Shown: one piece after another, positions 51,220 to 58,849 of the stretch
Numbering within the stretch: position 1 is the first letter of the stretch
Layout of the letters: each line of letters starts with the position of its first letter
Assembly: GCF_032586155.1 (NCBI RefSeq)
Contig: NZ_JAWHTC010000006.1
Location: forward strand, 1-64,000
Direction of reading: 5' to 3'
DNA from: JAWHTC01 sp032586155
GTDB taxonomy: Bacteria; Pseudomonadota; Alphaproteobacteria; Rhodobacterales; Rhodobacteraceae
DNA: 64,000 nt
Notes under the pieces: model-generated
The model's input: the letters and a program-made list of their open reading frames with translations, nothing else
The model's database searches: none
What the model was told of the DNA's origin: nothing
Made by a program: the position numbers and the translations under genes

Positions 51220-52302
51220 ATGACCCAAACGATCGTCGAATCGAACAGTAAAACCGCCATCATCGGTTTTGATCAACCCTTCTGCGTGATCGGCGAACGG
51301 ATCAACCCCACGGGGCGCAAGATCCTCAACACCGAACTGGAAGCGGGCGATTTCAGCCGGGTCGAAGCCGACGCGCTGGCCCAGGTCGCCGCCGGGGCCA
51401 CCGTTCTGGATATCAACTCGGGCGCGGTGTTCTCGAACAAGATGGCCGAGGACGTGCGCTACGCCGACAACAACTTTGTCGAACCCACACTGATGAAACA
51501 GTTGGTCGAAACCGTGCAGGCCGTCACCGATTGCCCGCTCTGCATCGACAGCTCGGTTCCTGGCGCGCTTGAGGCCGGTCTCGAGGCCGCCAATGGCCGC
51601 CCGCTGCTCAATTCGGTGACCGGCGAAGAAGAGCGCCTGGAAATGGTCCTGCCGCTGGTCAAGAAATACAACGTTCCGGTGGTCGCCATTTCGAACGACG
51701 ACACGGGCATTTCCGAAGACCCGGACGTGCGGTTTGCCGTGGCCAAGAAGATCGTCGAGCGCGCCGCGGATTTCGGCATCCCGGCGCATGACATCGTGGT
51801 TGACCCGCTGGTTATGCCGATCGGCGCCATGGGCACCGCCGGCTTGCAGGTCTTCACCCTGGTCCGCCGCCTGCGCGAAGAGCTGGGCGTCAACACCACC
51901 TGTGGTGCCAGCAACATCTCGTTTGGCCTGCCCAACCGTCACGGCATCAACAACGCCTTTCTGCCGATGGCGATGGGCGCTGGCATGACCAGCGCGATCA
52001 TGAACCCGGTTGCCCTGCCCGTCGGCCCGAAAAAACTGGCCGAGAAAAAGACCGAGGTTGAAGCCGCTGGCATCATCCTGCCCGCCGACATGGATGACGA
52101 AACCTTCTGCCAGATGTTCGGCATTGGCAGCACCAAACCGCGCCCCGGCAAGGAAATGGAGGCCATCCGCGCCGCCAATTTCCTGACCAACAACGACGAC
52201 AGCGGCGGCGAATGGATCAAGTTCAACAAGGTCCCCGCCAAGGCTGGCGAAGAAGGCCGTGGCCGGGGTGGCCGCGCCGGAGGCCGTCGTCGCCGGGGCT
52301 GA
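51220..52302 (+). CDS. methyltetrahydrofolate:corrinoid methyltransferase (pterin-binding part of a split methionine synthase)
   Basis: A 360-residue pterin-binding TIM barrel. FCVIGERINPTGRKILN at about residue 20, LDINSGAV, CIDSSVPGALEAGL, PVVAISNDDTGIS, DIVVDPLVMPIGAMG and CGASNISFGLPNRHGINNAF match the MetH/AcsE methyl-H4folate domain. No homocysteine or B12 domain is present. In Phaeobacter-type roseobacters methionine synthase is made from separate homocysteine, B12 and pterin proteins (known from genetic work, recalled); this would be the pterin part. The C-terminal tail (GRGRGGRAGGRRRRG) is an unusual Arg/Gly-rich extension. A terminator follows. Confidence 0.88.
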   Translation: MTQTIVESNSKTAIIGFDQPFCVIGERINPTGRKILNTELEAGDFSRVEADALAQVAAGATVLDINSGAVFSNKMAEDVRYADNNFVEPTLMKQLVETVQAVTDCPLCIDSSVPGALEAGLEAANGRPLLNSVTGEEERLEMVLPLVKKYNVPVVAISNDDTGISEDPDVRFAVAKKIVERAADFGIPAHDIVVDPLVMPIGAMGTAGLQVFTLVRRLREELGVNTTCGASNISFGLPNRHGINNAFLPMAMGAGMTSAIMNPVALPVGPKKLAEKKTEVEAAGIILPADMDDETFCQMFGIGSTKPRPGKEMEAIRAANFLTNNDDSGGEWIKFNKVPAKAGEEGRGRGGRAGGRRRRG

Positions 52303-52326
52303 TCCTCAGCGTCATAACCAAATGGA

Positions 52327-52355
52327 AACCCCGCCATCATCGACGGGGTTTTTTC
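52327..52355 (+). terminator. terminator of the one-carbon operon
   Basis: AAACCCCG and CGGGGTTT pair around a ten-base loop and are followed by further T residues (TTTTTTC), 24 bases after the methyltransferase stop. Confidence 0.85.
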
Positions 52356-52382
52356 TTGCCTTCAAGCGGTTATGCTCGCCCC

Positions 52383-53282
52383 ATGATCACTGCACCGCTC
52401 CTCGTCGCCGATGTCGGCGGCACGTCCAGCCGTCTCGCCTTGTCTGACGGGCCGACATTGCGCCTCGACACGGTGCGCAGCTTCGGAAACGAAGGTTTTT
52501 CCAGTTTCACGGCCGTGCTGCGTAGCTACCTGGCCGAACACCCGGTTGCGCCTGCCGCTATTGCGCTGGCTGGTGCTGGGCCGGTGACGGGGGACCGCAT
52601 CCGGCTGACCAACCGCAACTGGACGATCTCCGCCCCGGAGATCGCCACCTTAACCGGTTGCACCAACATCACCCTGATGAACGACCTGCAGGCCATGGGC
52701 CACGCCCTCGCCGTGCCTTCCATCGCTGGCAGTCCGCTGACCCAAACCCGGCTCGTCCTCGCCATCGGCACCGGGATAAATGCCGCCGTGGCCCATCCCA
52801 CACCGGGCGGTGCCTTCGTGCCCACTTCGGAGGCGGGCTACTCCACCCTGCCTGTCACCACGCAGCAAGACGCCGCCCTGCTCGCGAAACTCCCCGTTCC
52901 AGCGATCGAATCCGTGCTCTCCGGCCCCGGTCTCACTCGCCTGCACCAGCTGCGCACCGGTGACATGCTCCCCCCCGAGCAGATCACCCGCACCTCATCC
53001 GACACACTTAACATGGCGCTACGCCTGCTCGGCGCCCATCTCGGCACACTGGCCCTGACCCATCTGCCAATGGGCGGTCTCTACCTTGCCGGCTCGGTCG
53101 GGCGCGCCCTGCACCCGCATCTCAACCATCCGGAATTTCGCGACCACTATACCAACCGAGGTCCTTACTCCGATCTGGTGAGCGCCATCCCGCTGCGCGT
53201 GATCGAAAGCGACACCGCCCCCCTTCTCGGCTTGGCGCAACACATGGCAAACCGGACCGCTCCAGCCCCTTCATTTTGCTGA
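52383..53282 (+). CDS. glk: glucokinase
   Basis: A 299-residue ASKHA-fold kinase phosphorylating glucose at C6. LLVADVGGTSSRLALSDG is phosphate 1, ALAGAGPVTGDRIRLTNRNW is typical of the Glk (not ROK) family, LMNDLQAMGHAL holds the catalytic Asp, LVLAIGTGINAA is phosphate 2, and GGLYLAGSVGRAL is the adenosine motif. Downstream, 53283-53411 is a 129-base gap with small GC-rich hairpins and no gene. Confidence 0.92.
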   Translation: MITAPLLVADVGGTSSRLALSDGPTLRLDTVRSFGNEGFSSFTAVLRSYLAEHPVAPAAIALAGAGPVTGDRIRLTNRNWTISAPEIATLTGCTNITLMNDLQAMGHALAVPSIAGSPLTQTRLVLAIGTGINAAVAHPTPGGAFVPTSEAGYSTLPVTTQQDAALLAKLPVPAIESVLSGPGLTRLHQLRTGDMLPPEQITRTSSDTLNMALRLLGAHLGTLALTHLPMGGLYLAGSVGRALHPHLNHPEFRDHYTNRGPYSDLVSAIPLRVIESDTAPLLGLAQHMANRTAPAPSFC

Positions 53283-53411
53283 AAATACTTGAAAACCACC
53301 CCGCAGAACCCACCACCTGCCAGAGCAGCGCGACAAGATACCATAGGGCCCGAGCGAAGCGAGGCCCCCCGGCGACGCCGTCAGGCGGCGCAAAACCTCA
53401 AGTATCGCAGA

Positions 53412-53900
53412 TCACTCGCAGGGCCACGCCGCCCCGACGTCAAAGGCGCGATGTTGCATCTCGCTGCCCTCGGCAATTCCGAACGCCCGGGCCTGACCGC
53501 CATTGATCTCCAGAACCGCCAGGATCCCCGGCCCACCGGGAATCTGTTTCAGGTCTCCGGGCACCGCGTCGTGATGCACCCTGCGCACCACGCCACGTTC
53601 ATCAAGAAAGATCATATCGAGCGGAATACGCGTGTTCTTCATCCAGAAGGACACGAATGTCGGGCGTGCGTAGATGAACAGCATGCCGCCGTTCTTGGGC
53701 AGGCTGTCGCGAAACATCAACCCGCGTGAGCGTTCGCGCACGGAATCAGCGATCTCGACCGTGAACTGCGCCTGCCCCCAAGGCCCGCGCAGTTTCACTA
53801 GGTCGTCGCGGCAGTCTCCCGCCCAGGCAGGCCAAGCCAGCACACTCATCAAAACGACCAAGACGGCCTGTTTCAATGCGTATACAAACCGGCCCAACAC
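53412..53900 (-). CDS. exported DUF192 protein
   Basis: A 162-residue periplasmic protein: signal peptide ALKQAVLVVLMSVLAWPAWAG, then the DUF192 domain with FTVEIADSVRERSRGLMFRD, GMLFIYARPTFVSFWMKNTRIPLDMIFLD and a C-terminal NGGQARAFGI stretch. Function unknown. It begins with GTG four bases after the cold-shock gene stop, so it depends on translational coupling with it. Two cysteines (near residues 30 and 161) may pair. Confidence 0.88.
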   Translation of the reverse strand: MLGRFVYALKQAVLVVLMSVLAWPAWAGDCRDDLVKLRGPWGQAQFTVEIADSVRERSRGLMFRDSLPKNGGMLFIYARPTFVSFWMKNTRIPLDMIFLDERGVVRRVHHDAVPGDLKQIPGGPGILAVLEINGGQARAFGIAEGSEMQHRAFDVGAAWPCE

Positions 53901-53904
53901 CGGA

Positions 53905-54441
53905 TCAGTGATCGTCAGGCTTCAGGGCTGCTTCCCAGGCACAAACCTCGGTCGCCATGCGTCCGCGTTTACCGTCGATCACTCGGATCGCCAGTGCCTC
54001 GCCGGGCTGCAGATCGGCAAGCCCCGATCCGCGCAGCACTTCGATATGTACGAACACGTCTTCGCTGCGGCCAAAGACATTGGCAAAGCCGAATCCCTTC
54101 CCCTTGTCGAACCACTTGACCCTTGCGGGTTCAAGCGGTGCCGCGCGCATCACTTCCGGATCGATCTCGGCGAAATCGGCCAGAGGCATCATGCCTGTGC
54201 CCTCTGGAGGTTCGATCTTCAGAACCTCGATCGCCTGAACCCCTCGGTCCGTTTCCTGTACCAGTATTTGCACGCGTGCCGCATCGGCAACCGAGCTCTG
54301 CCCGAAATTGCGCAGAACATTCGCGTGTAAAAGAATATCCGGTCCGCCCTCGTCGGCAATCACAAACCCAAATCCCTTAGCGGGATCAAACCACTTTACC
54401 TGACCAAAGACTTCACGGGTGCTATCCGCATCCTGTCTCAA
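53905..54441 (-). CDS. double cold-shock-domain protein
   Basis: A 178-residue protein with two CSDs. The first begins VFGQVKWFDPAKGFGFVIAD at residue 11; the second PARVKWFDKGKGFGFANVFG near residue 106. Each has RNP1 (KGFGF) and a RNP2-like strand (ILLHANVL and VFVHIEVL). Tandem CSDs bind longer single-stranded RNA than the 70-residue CspA type and are common in alphaproteobacteria. First gene of a two-gene leftward unit with DUF192. Confidence 0.93.
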   Translation of the reverse strand: MRQDADSTREVFGQVKWFDPAKGFGFVIADEGGPDILLHANVLRNFGQSSVADAARVQILVQETDRGVQAIEVLKIEPPEGTGMMPLADFAEIDPEVMRAAPLEPARVKWFDKGKGFGFANVFGRSEDVFVHIEVLRGSGLADLQPGEALAIRVIDGKRGRMATEVCAWEAALKPDDH

Positions 54442-54557
54442 GCTTCCTGTCCATCATTGTCTTCATCCCCAGTTACTGTCTTGCGCTTTGCGAGGCCGAG
54501 TTTCAAGGAGAAAAACTCTTTCCCTTTCAACACCTTGCATTTCACGTTACGCGAAAT

Positions 54558-55163
54558 TCAAGGGCTCAGGCGGTGAATCTGCCAGTTCGCATCCACATTT
54601 TCACGACGCCAACGGAATCTGTCATGCAACCGGAACGCACCATCTGCCCAGAACTCTATCTCCAGTGGTGTAATGCGATAACCACCCCAGAAAGGCGGGC
54701 GCGCCGGGTTTGGCCCTTGCGCCGCGGTGACCTTGGCCACCTCGGCCATCAAGGCGGTGCGTGAACTGAGCGGTTGCGACTGACGCGACGCCCAGGCCCC
54801 GAGCCGGCTTTTAAGTGAGCGAGAGGCATAATAGGCATCGGCCTGCGGTCCACTTTCTCGGCTGACCAGCCCGCGCACGCGGATCTGGCGACGCAGGCTT
54901 TTCCAGTGGATCACAAAAGACGCCTTTCCGGCCCCGTCGATCTCCTGAGCCTTTGCGCTACCGTAATTGGTATAGAAAACGAACGCCCCATCCTCGATAT
55001 CCTTCAGCAGCACCATCCGCGCATTGGGCAGGCCGTCGGCGTCCACCGTCGAAAGCGCCATCGCATTGGGGTCGTTGGGCTCACTCGCCTCTGCTTCGGA
55101 CAACCAGGCGCGGGCGATGACGAAGGGATCGTCGCCTGCAAATTTACCACTTCTGTCCGTCAT
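54558..55163 (-). CDS. pdxH: pyridoxamine 5'-phosphate oxidase
   Basis: A 201-residue FMN enzyme of vitamin B6 synthesis. PNAMALSTVDADGLPNARMVLLK, FVFYTNYGSAKAQEID, WKSLRRQIRVRG, SRQSQPLSSR and the C-terminal EFWADGAFRLHDRFRWRR are all canonical PdxH blocks, and the chain ends in HRLSP as usual. ATG at 55163 is used; an in-frame TTG at 55181 is less likely. It is divergent from fabI. Confidence 0.95.
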   Translation of the reverse strand: MTDRSGKFAGDDPFVIARAWLSEAEASEPNDPNAMALSTVDADGLPNARMVLLKDIEDGAFVFYTNYGSAKAQEIDGAGKASFVIHWKSLRRQIRVRGLVSRESGPQADAYYASRSLKSRLGAWASRQSQPLSSRTALMAEVAKVTAAQGPNPARPPFWGGYRITPLEIEFWADGAFRLHDRFRWRRENVDANWQIHRLSP

Positions 55164-55369
55164 TGATCGGTCACCTGTCAAACCCGGTCTTTGATCTTCT
55201 GGTCAAATCCCTTGTGGCACTCATGGCTATGCTGCGCAACAGGACATTGGTCTCGAAAACACGGCGCGTATCCAACCTGCCCGTCGTCAGCCCCTTGATG
55301 CACCCCATTCTATCGCCTAAAGAAATCAGACAGCAGAAATGCGCCAAGAACATGCGGGACGGGAAAAAA

Positions 55370-56176
55370 ATGCCGAACAACCTGATGGCGGGCAAACGTG
55401 GCCTTATCATGGGCCTTGCCAACGACAAATCGATTGCCTGGGGTATTGCTAAGGCCTGTGCCGATGCCGGGGCTGAGCTGGCCTTCTCCTATATGGGCGA
55501 CGCATTTCGCAAACGGGTCGTGCCACTCGCCGAGCAATTGGGTGTCGAAACACTGATCGATTGTGACGTATCGGACCCGGACTCGATCGACGCCGCCTTC
55601 GAAAAGATTCGTGTCGAATGGGGTAAGATCGACTTCATCGTTCACGCCATCGGCTTTTCCGACAAGAACGAGTTGCGCGGCCGATACGTCGAAACGTCGC
55701 GCGATAACTTCCTGATGACCATGGATGTGTCGGTCTATTCTTTCACCGCAGTAATGCAACGGGCCGAGAAACTGATGACCGAAGGCGGCAGCGCTTTGAC
55801 CCTCACCTATTACGGCGCTGAACAGGTCATGCCACATTACAATGTCATGGGTGTGGCCAAGGCCGCGCTCGAGGCGTCGGTCAAATACCTGGCCGAGGAT
55901 CTGGGCAAGGACGGGATCCGCGTCAACGCCATCTCGGCTGGCCCGATCAAAACCCTGGCCGCATCAGGCATCGGCGATTTCCGCTATATCCTGAAATGGA
56001 ATGAATACAACTCGCCCCTGCGCCGCAATGTCACAATCGACGATGTCGGAAATTCGGCGCTCTATCTGCTCAGCGATCTGGGCAGCGGCGTCACCGGTGA
56101 AAACCTGCATGTCGATGCGGGCTACCACATTGTCGGCATGAAGGCGGTCGACGCCCCCGACATCGAAAAGGGCTGA
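55370..56176 (+). CDS. fabI: enoyl-[acyl-carrier-protein] reductase FabI
   Basis: A 268-residue NADH-dependent reductase for the last step of fatty-acid elongation. GLIMGLANDKSIAWGIAKA is the modified Rossmann loop; HAIGFSDKNELRG, YYGAEQVMPHYNVMGVAKAA (catalytic Tyr-x6-Lys) and NAISAGPIKTLAASGIGDF follow. ATG at 55370 with GGGACGGG upstream gives the usual MPNNLMAGKRGL start; the frame is open to 55163 without family residues. Confidence 0.95.
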   Translation: MPNNLMAGKRGLIMGLANDKSIAWGIAKACADAGAELAFSYMGDAFRKRVVPLAEQLGVETLIDCDVSDPDSIDAAFEKIRVEWGKIDFIVHAIGFSDKNELRGRYVETSRDNFLMTMDVSVYSFTAVMQRAEKLMTEGGSALTLTYYGAEQVMPHYNVMGVAKAALEASVKYLAEDLGKDGIRVNAISAGPIKTLAASGIGDFRYILKWNEYNSPLRRNVTIDDVGNSALYLLSDLGSGVTGENLHVDAGYHIVGMKAVDAPDIEKG

Positions 56177-56182
56177 GGGACG

Positions 56183-56287
56183 ATGCGGCGCGGTTCGGCC
56201 CCGGTTGCGGTTGCCATCGCAATGCCGGCGCCGGATTGTATCGCCCATTTGCCAGGGACGTTTGACATGGCGGGTGACGGCACATGA
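56183..56287 (+). CDS. possible 34-residue leader ORF before the LysE gene
   Basis: ATG at 56183 with GAGGG nearby opens a short frame (MRRGSAPVAVAIAMPAPDC and on) whose TGA overlaps the ATG of the next gene. It may serve as a translational leader or be chance. No homology can be claimed. Confidence 0.2.
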   Translation: MRRGSAPVAVAIAMPAPDCIAHLPGTFDMAGDGT

Positions 56288-56898
56288 CCACTATGACCAT
56301 CGCCCACCTCATCGCCTTCAACCTGACGCTGTTCGTGGCCATCGTTAGCCCGGGCCCGGCCTTCCTGTTCCTGCTGCGCACCACGCTGGCCAATGGCCGC
56401 GCCACCGGATTGCTCACGGCCTTGGGTCTGGCCACCATGGCCTCGGGCTGGACCGGGCTCGCGCTTTTTGGCCTCGACGGGATATTCAAACTCTTTCCGT
56501 GGGCTTATCTGACACTCAAGATCGTCGGCGCCAGTTACCTGATCTGGATCGCGATCAAAACCTGGCAACACGCGCGCGCGCCGGTCTCCGAAGCCGTACC
56601 GCCACCGGCCCACCGCGCCTATCTCTCGGGCCTTCTGGTCAACCTCGCCAACCCGAAATCTGTGCTGTTTTCGGCCGCCGTTATCGTCGTGATTTTCCCA
56701 CCCGGCCTGACTGGCGCGGAAAAGTTAATCATCTACCTCAATCACTTCGCGGTCGAACTTGTTGTGCAGCCCGCATTGGCGTTGCTCTTGTCGACCTCGC
56801 TCATTCGAGGGCGCTATATCGCGCTCAAACCCGTCTTCGACCGCGTCGCGGCGTCCGTTCTCGGCACGCTCGGGTTGCGGCTTCTCATCGACCGATAA
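56284..56898 (+). CDS. LysE/RhtB-family exporter
   Basis: A 204-residue inner-membrane exporter of amino acids or similar metabolites. FNLTLFVAIVSPGPAFLFLL is the conserved first helix with the PGP motif, then NGRATGLLTALGLATMASGW, LKIVGASYLIWIAIKTW and GLLVNLANPKSVLFSAAVIV (the NPK motif). Five to six helices. Substrate unknown. Twelve bases before gpt, suggesting possible co-transcription and perhaps purine-linked export, which is only a guess. Confidence 0.88.
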   Translation: MTTMTIAHLIAFNLTLFVAIVSPGPAFLFLLRTTLANGRATGLLTALGLATMASGWTGLALFGLDGIFKLFPWAYLTLKIVGASYLIWIAIKTWQHARAPVSEAVPPPAHRAYLSGLLVNLANPKSVLFSAAVIVVIFPPGLTGAEKLIIYLNHFAVELVVQPALALLLSTSLIRGRYIALKPVFDRVAASVLGTLGLRLLIDR

Positions 56899-56909
56899 AG
56901 GACAAGACC

Positions 56910-57428
56910 ATGACCGATCGCCTGCCCCATGAAAAAGGTTTCCATGTCAGCTGGGATCAACTTCACCGCGATGCCCGCGCGCTGGCGTGGCGTTTGGACG
57001 GCAAGGGCCCGGACAACGGAGCATGGAAGGCCGTGGTCGCGATCACCCGTGGCGGTATGGCCCCGGCGATGATCGTCAGCCGTGAACTGGATATTCGCAT
57101 CGTCGATACCGTGTCGGTCAAATCCTACCACTCGGGTGGCGGCAAGGCTGATCAGCGACGCGAAGCACAAGTGCTCAAGGCCCCCGACACCGAGATGATG
57201 GGCGACGGCACCGGTGTCCTGATTGTCGATGACCTGGTCGATAGCGGCAAGACCCTGGAACTGGTCCGTGCGCACTATCCCAACGCACATTTCGCCTGTG
57301 TCTATGCCAAGCCCGAAGGTGAAAAACAGGCCGATACCTATATCACCTCGGTCAGCCAGGACACCTGGATCTTCTTTCCCTGGGACATGGCCTTGCAATA
57401 TGTCGAACCCTATCGCGGCGTCGATTGA
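56910..57428 (+). CDS. gpt: xanthine-guanine phosphoribosyltransferase
   Basis: A 172-residue purine-salvage enzyme for guanine and xanthine. VVAITRGGMAPAMIVSREL is the PPi loop, TVSVKSYHSGG follows, LIVDDLVDSGKTLELVR is the PRPP motif, and WIFFPWDM recalls E. coli Gpt. AAAGGA precedes the ATG. Together with hpt at 28.5 kb the genome has two hypoxanthine/guanine salvage enzymes. Confidence 0.93.
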   Translation: MTDRLPHEKGFHVSWDQLHRDARALAWRLDGKGPDNGAWKAVVAITRGGMAPAMIVSRELDIRIVDTVSVKSYHSGGGKADQRREAQVLKAPDTEMMGDGTGVLIVDDLVDSGKTLELVRAHYPNAHFACVYAKPEGEKQADTYITSVSQDTWIFFPWDMALQYVEPYRGVD

Positions 57429-57473
57429 TCCAACCGCTCATCAGAGCGGAGGCGCAATTTGCTGGAGACTGTC

Positions 57474-58646
57474 ATGACCACGCGCACTGCCGCCACCTTC
57501 CCGCCCCCGGTGCCAGAGGCGTATCGCTGGCTTGACGGAGTCGAATTTCCCGCCGAACGACCGCTGATCAATGTCAGCCAGGCCGCCCCGGTGGCCCCGC
57601 CACCGCCGCCCATGCTCGACGCCATGGCCGAAATCGTCCGCGGCGACCCCGGGGCGCATCTCTACGGTCCCGTGCTCGGCCTGCCCGCCCTACGCGCCGA
57701 GGTCGCTTCGCAATGGTCGGCAAACTATGGCGGCTCGATCCGCAACACCCAGGTCGCCATCACCTCAGGCTGCAATCAGGCCTTCTGCGCCGTGATGGAA
57801 ACTCTAACCGGAGAAGGAGATGAAGTTCTCCTCCCAACTCCTTGGTACTTCAACCATAAAATGTGGTGTGATATGTCCGGCATCACGGCTGTACCGCTGC
57901 TTACCGGTACAGGCCTGCTCCCTTATCCGGAGGTTGCCCGCAGCCTGATCACTGACCGCACCCGCGCTGTCGTGCTGGTCACACCCAACAACCCCGGCGG
58001 TGTCGAATACCCCGCATCCCTGGTCCGCGGCTTCTATGATCTCGCCCGCGAGTTCGGCCTGAAACTCATCGTCGACGAGACCTATCGCGACTTCCATTCG
58101 CAATCCGGTGCGCCGCATGATCTGTTTACCGATCCTGACTGGCATGACACTCTGATCCAGCTCTATTCCTACTCGAAATCCTATCGACTGACCGGCCATC
58201 GGGTCGGTGCCGTTGTAGCCTCTCAATCCACCCTCGCCGAGGTTGAAAAATTCCTCGATACCGTCGCAATCTGCCCCAACCAACTGGGTCAACGTGCCGC
58301 GCTGTGGGGCATGCAGAACCTGGGCCAATGGCTGGCCGGTGAGCGCGCGGAAATCCTCGACCGCCGCGCCGCCATCGAGGAAAGCTTCCCCCGCCTTGCC
58401 GCAAAGGGCTGGGAACTGCTGGGGGTTGGTGCCTATTTTGCCTGTGTCACCCACCCGTTTGACATCCCCTCAAATGAACTGGCGCCACTGTTGGTGAAAG
58501 AAGCCGGAATCCTTCTGCTGCCCGGCACCATGTTCCAGCCCGACAGCCATCCGGAAGGCAAGAAACAGCTGCGCATCGCGTTTGCCAATATCGACCGGGC
58601 GGGTATCACGGAACTTTTTGACCGGCTGGAACGGCTTGCTTTGTAA
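57474..58646 (+). CDS. class I/II PLP-dependent aminotransferase
   Basis: A 390-residue fold-type I aminotransferase. YGPVLGLPALRAEVASQW, TSGCNQAFCAVMETL, TPNNPGGVEYP, LIVDETYRDFH and SYSKSYRLTGHRVGAVV (PLP lysine) appear in the normal order, and the C-terminal arginine motif is QLRIAFANI. ATG at 57474 with GGAG upstream; an in-frame TTG is at 57459. Substrate cannot be inferred. Confidence 0.9.
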   Translation: MTTRTAATFPPPVPEAYRWLDGVEFPAERPLINVSQAAPVAPPPPPMLDAMAEIVRGDPGAHLYGPVLGLPALRAEVASQWSANYGGSIRNTQVAITSGCNQAFCAVMETLTGEGDEVLLPTPWYFNHKMWCDMSGITAVPLLTGTGLLPYPEVARSLITDRTRAVVLVTPNNPGGVEYPASLVRGFYDLAREFGLKLIVDETYRDFHSQSGAPHDLFTDPDWHDTLIQLYSYSKSYRLTGHRVGAVVASQSTLAEVEKFLDTVAICPNQLGQRAALWGMQNLGQWLAGERAEILDRRAAIEESFPRLAAKGWELLGVGAYFACVTHPFDIPSNELAPLLVKEAGILLLPGTMFQPDSHPEGKKQLRIAFANIDRAGITELFDRLERLAL

Positions 58647-58849
58647 ACCACCCTGAAACTGCCGCGCTGGCACCGGTTTTCGCGACATTTCGTACTCCAC
58701 CGCGCTACACGGCTTCGCACGCGGTGAACCAGTCCGCGCAACCACCTGGCGTGGCGACATTAGTGCTTCACCTTGTTTTGGAAACGCTTTAGGTATCAAC
58801 CGATCAAAAATTACAGGGCCGCCAAGGTCCAGATGAAAGGCCCGTATTC

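Noticed and set aside
50806..51942. Long antisense open frame over the MetF-type and methyltransferase genes
   Set aside because: It is the complement of two well-supported genes, with no family motif of its own.
53283..53411. Terminators or insertion remnant after glk
   Set aside because: Small GC-rich hairpins such as CGCCG-TCAGG-CGGCG are present, but none has a U-run and no ORF or transposase fragment is visible.
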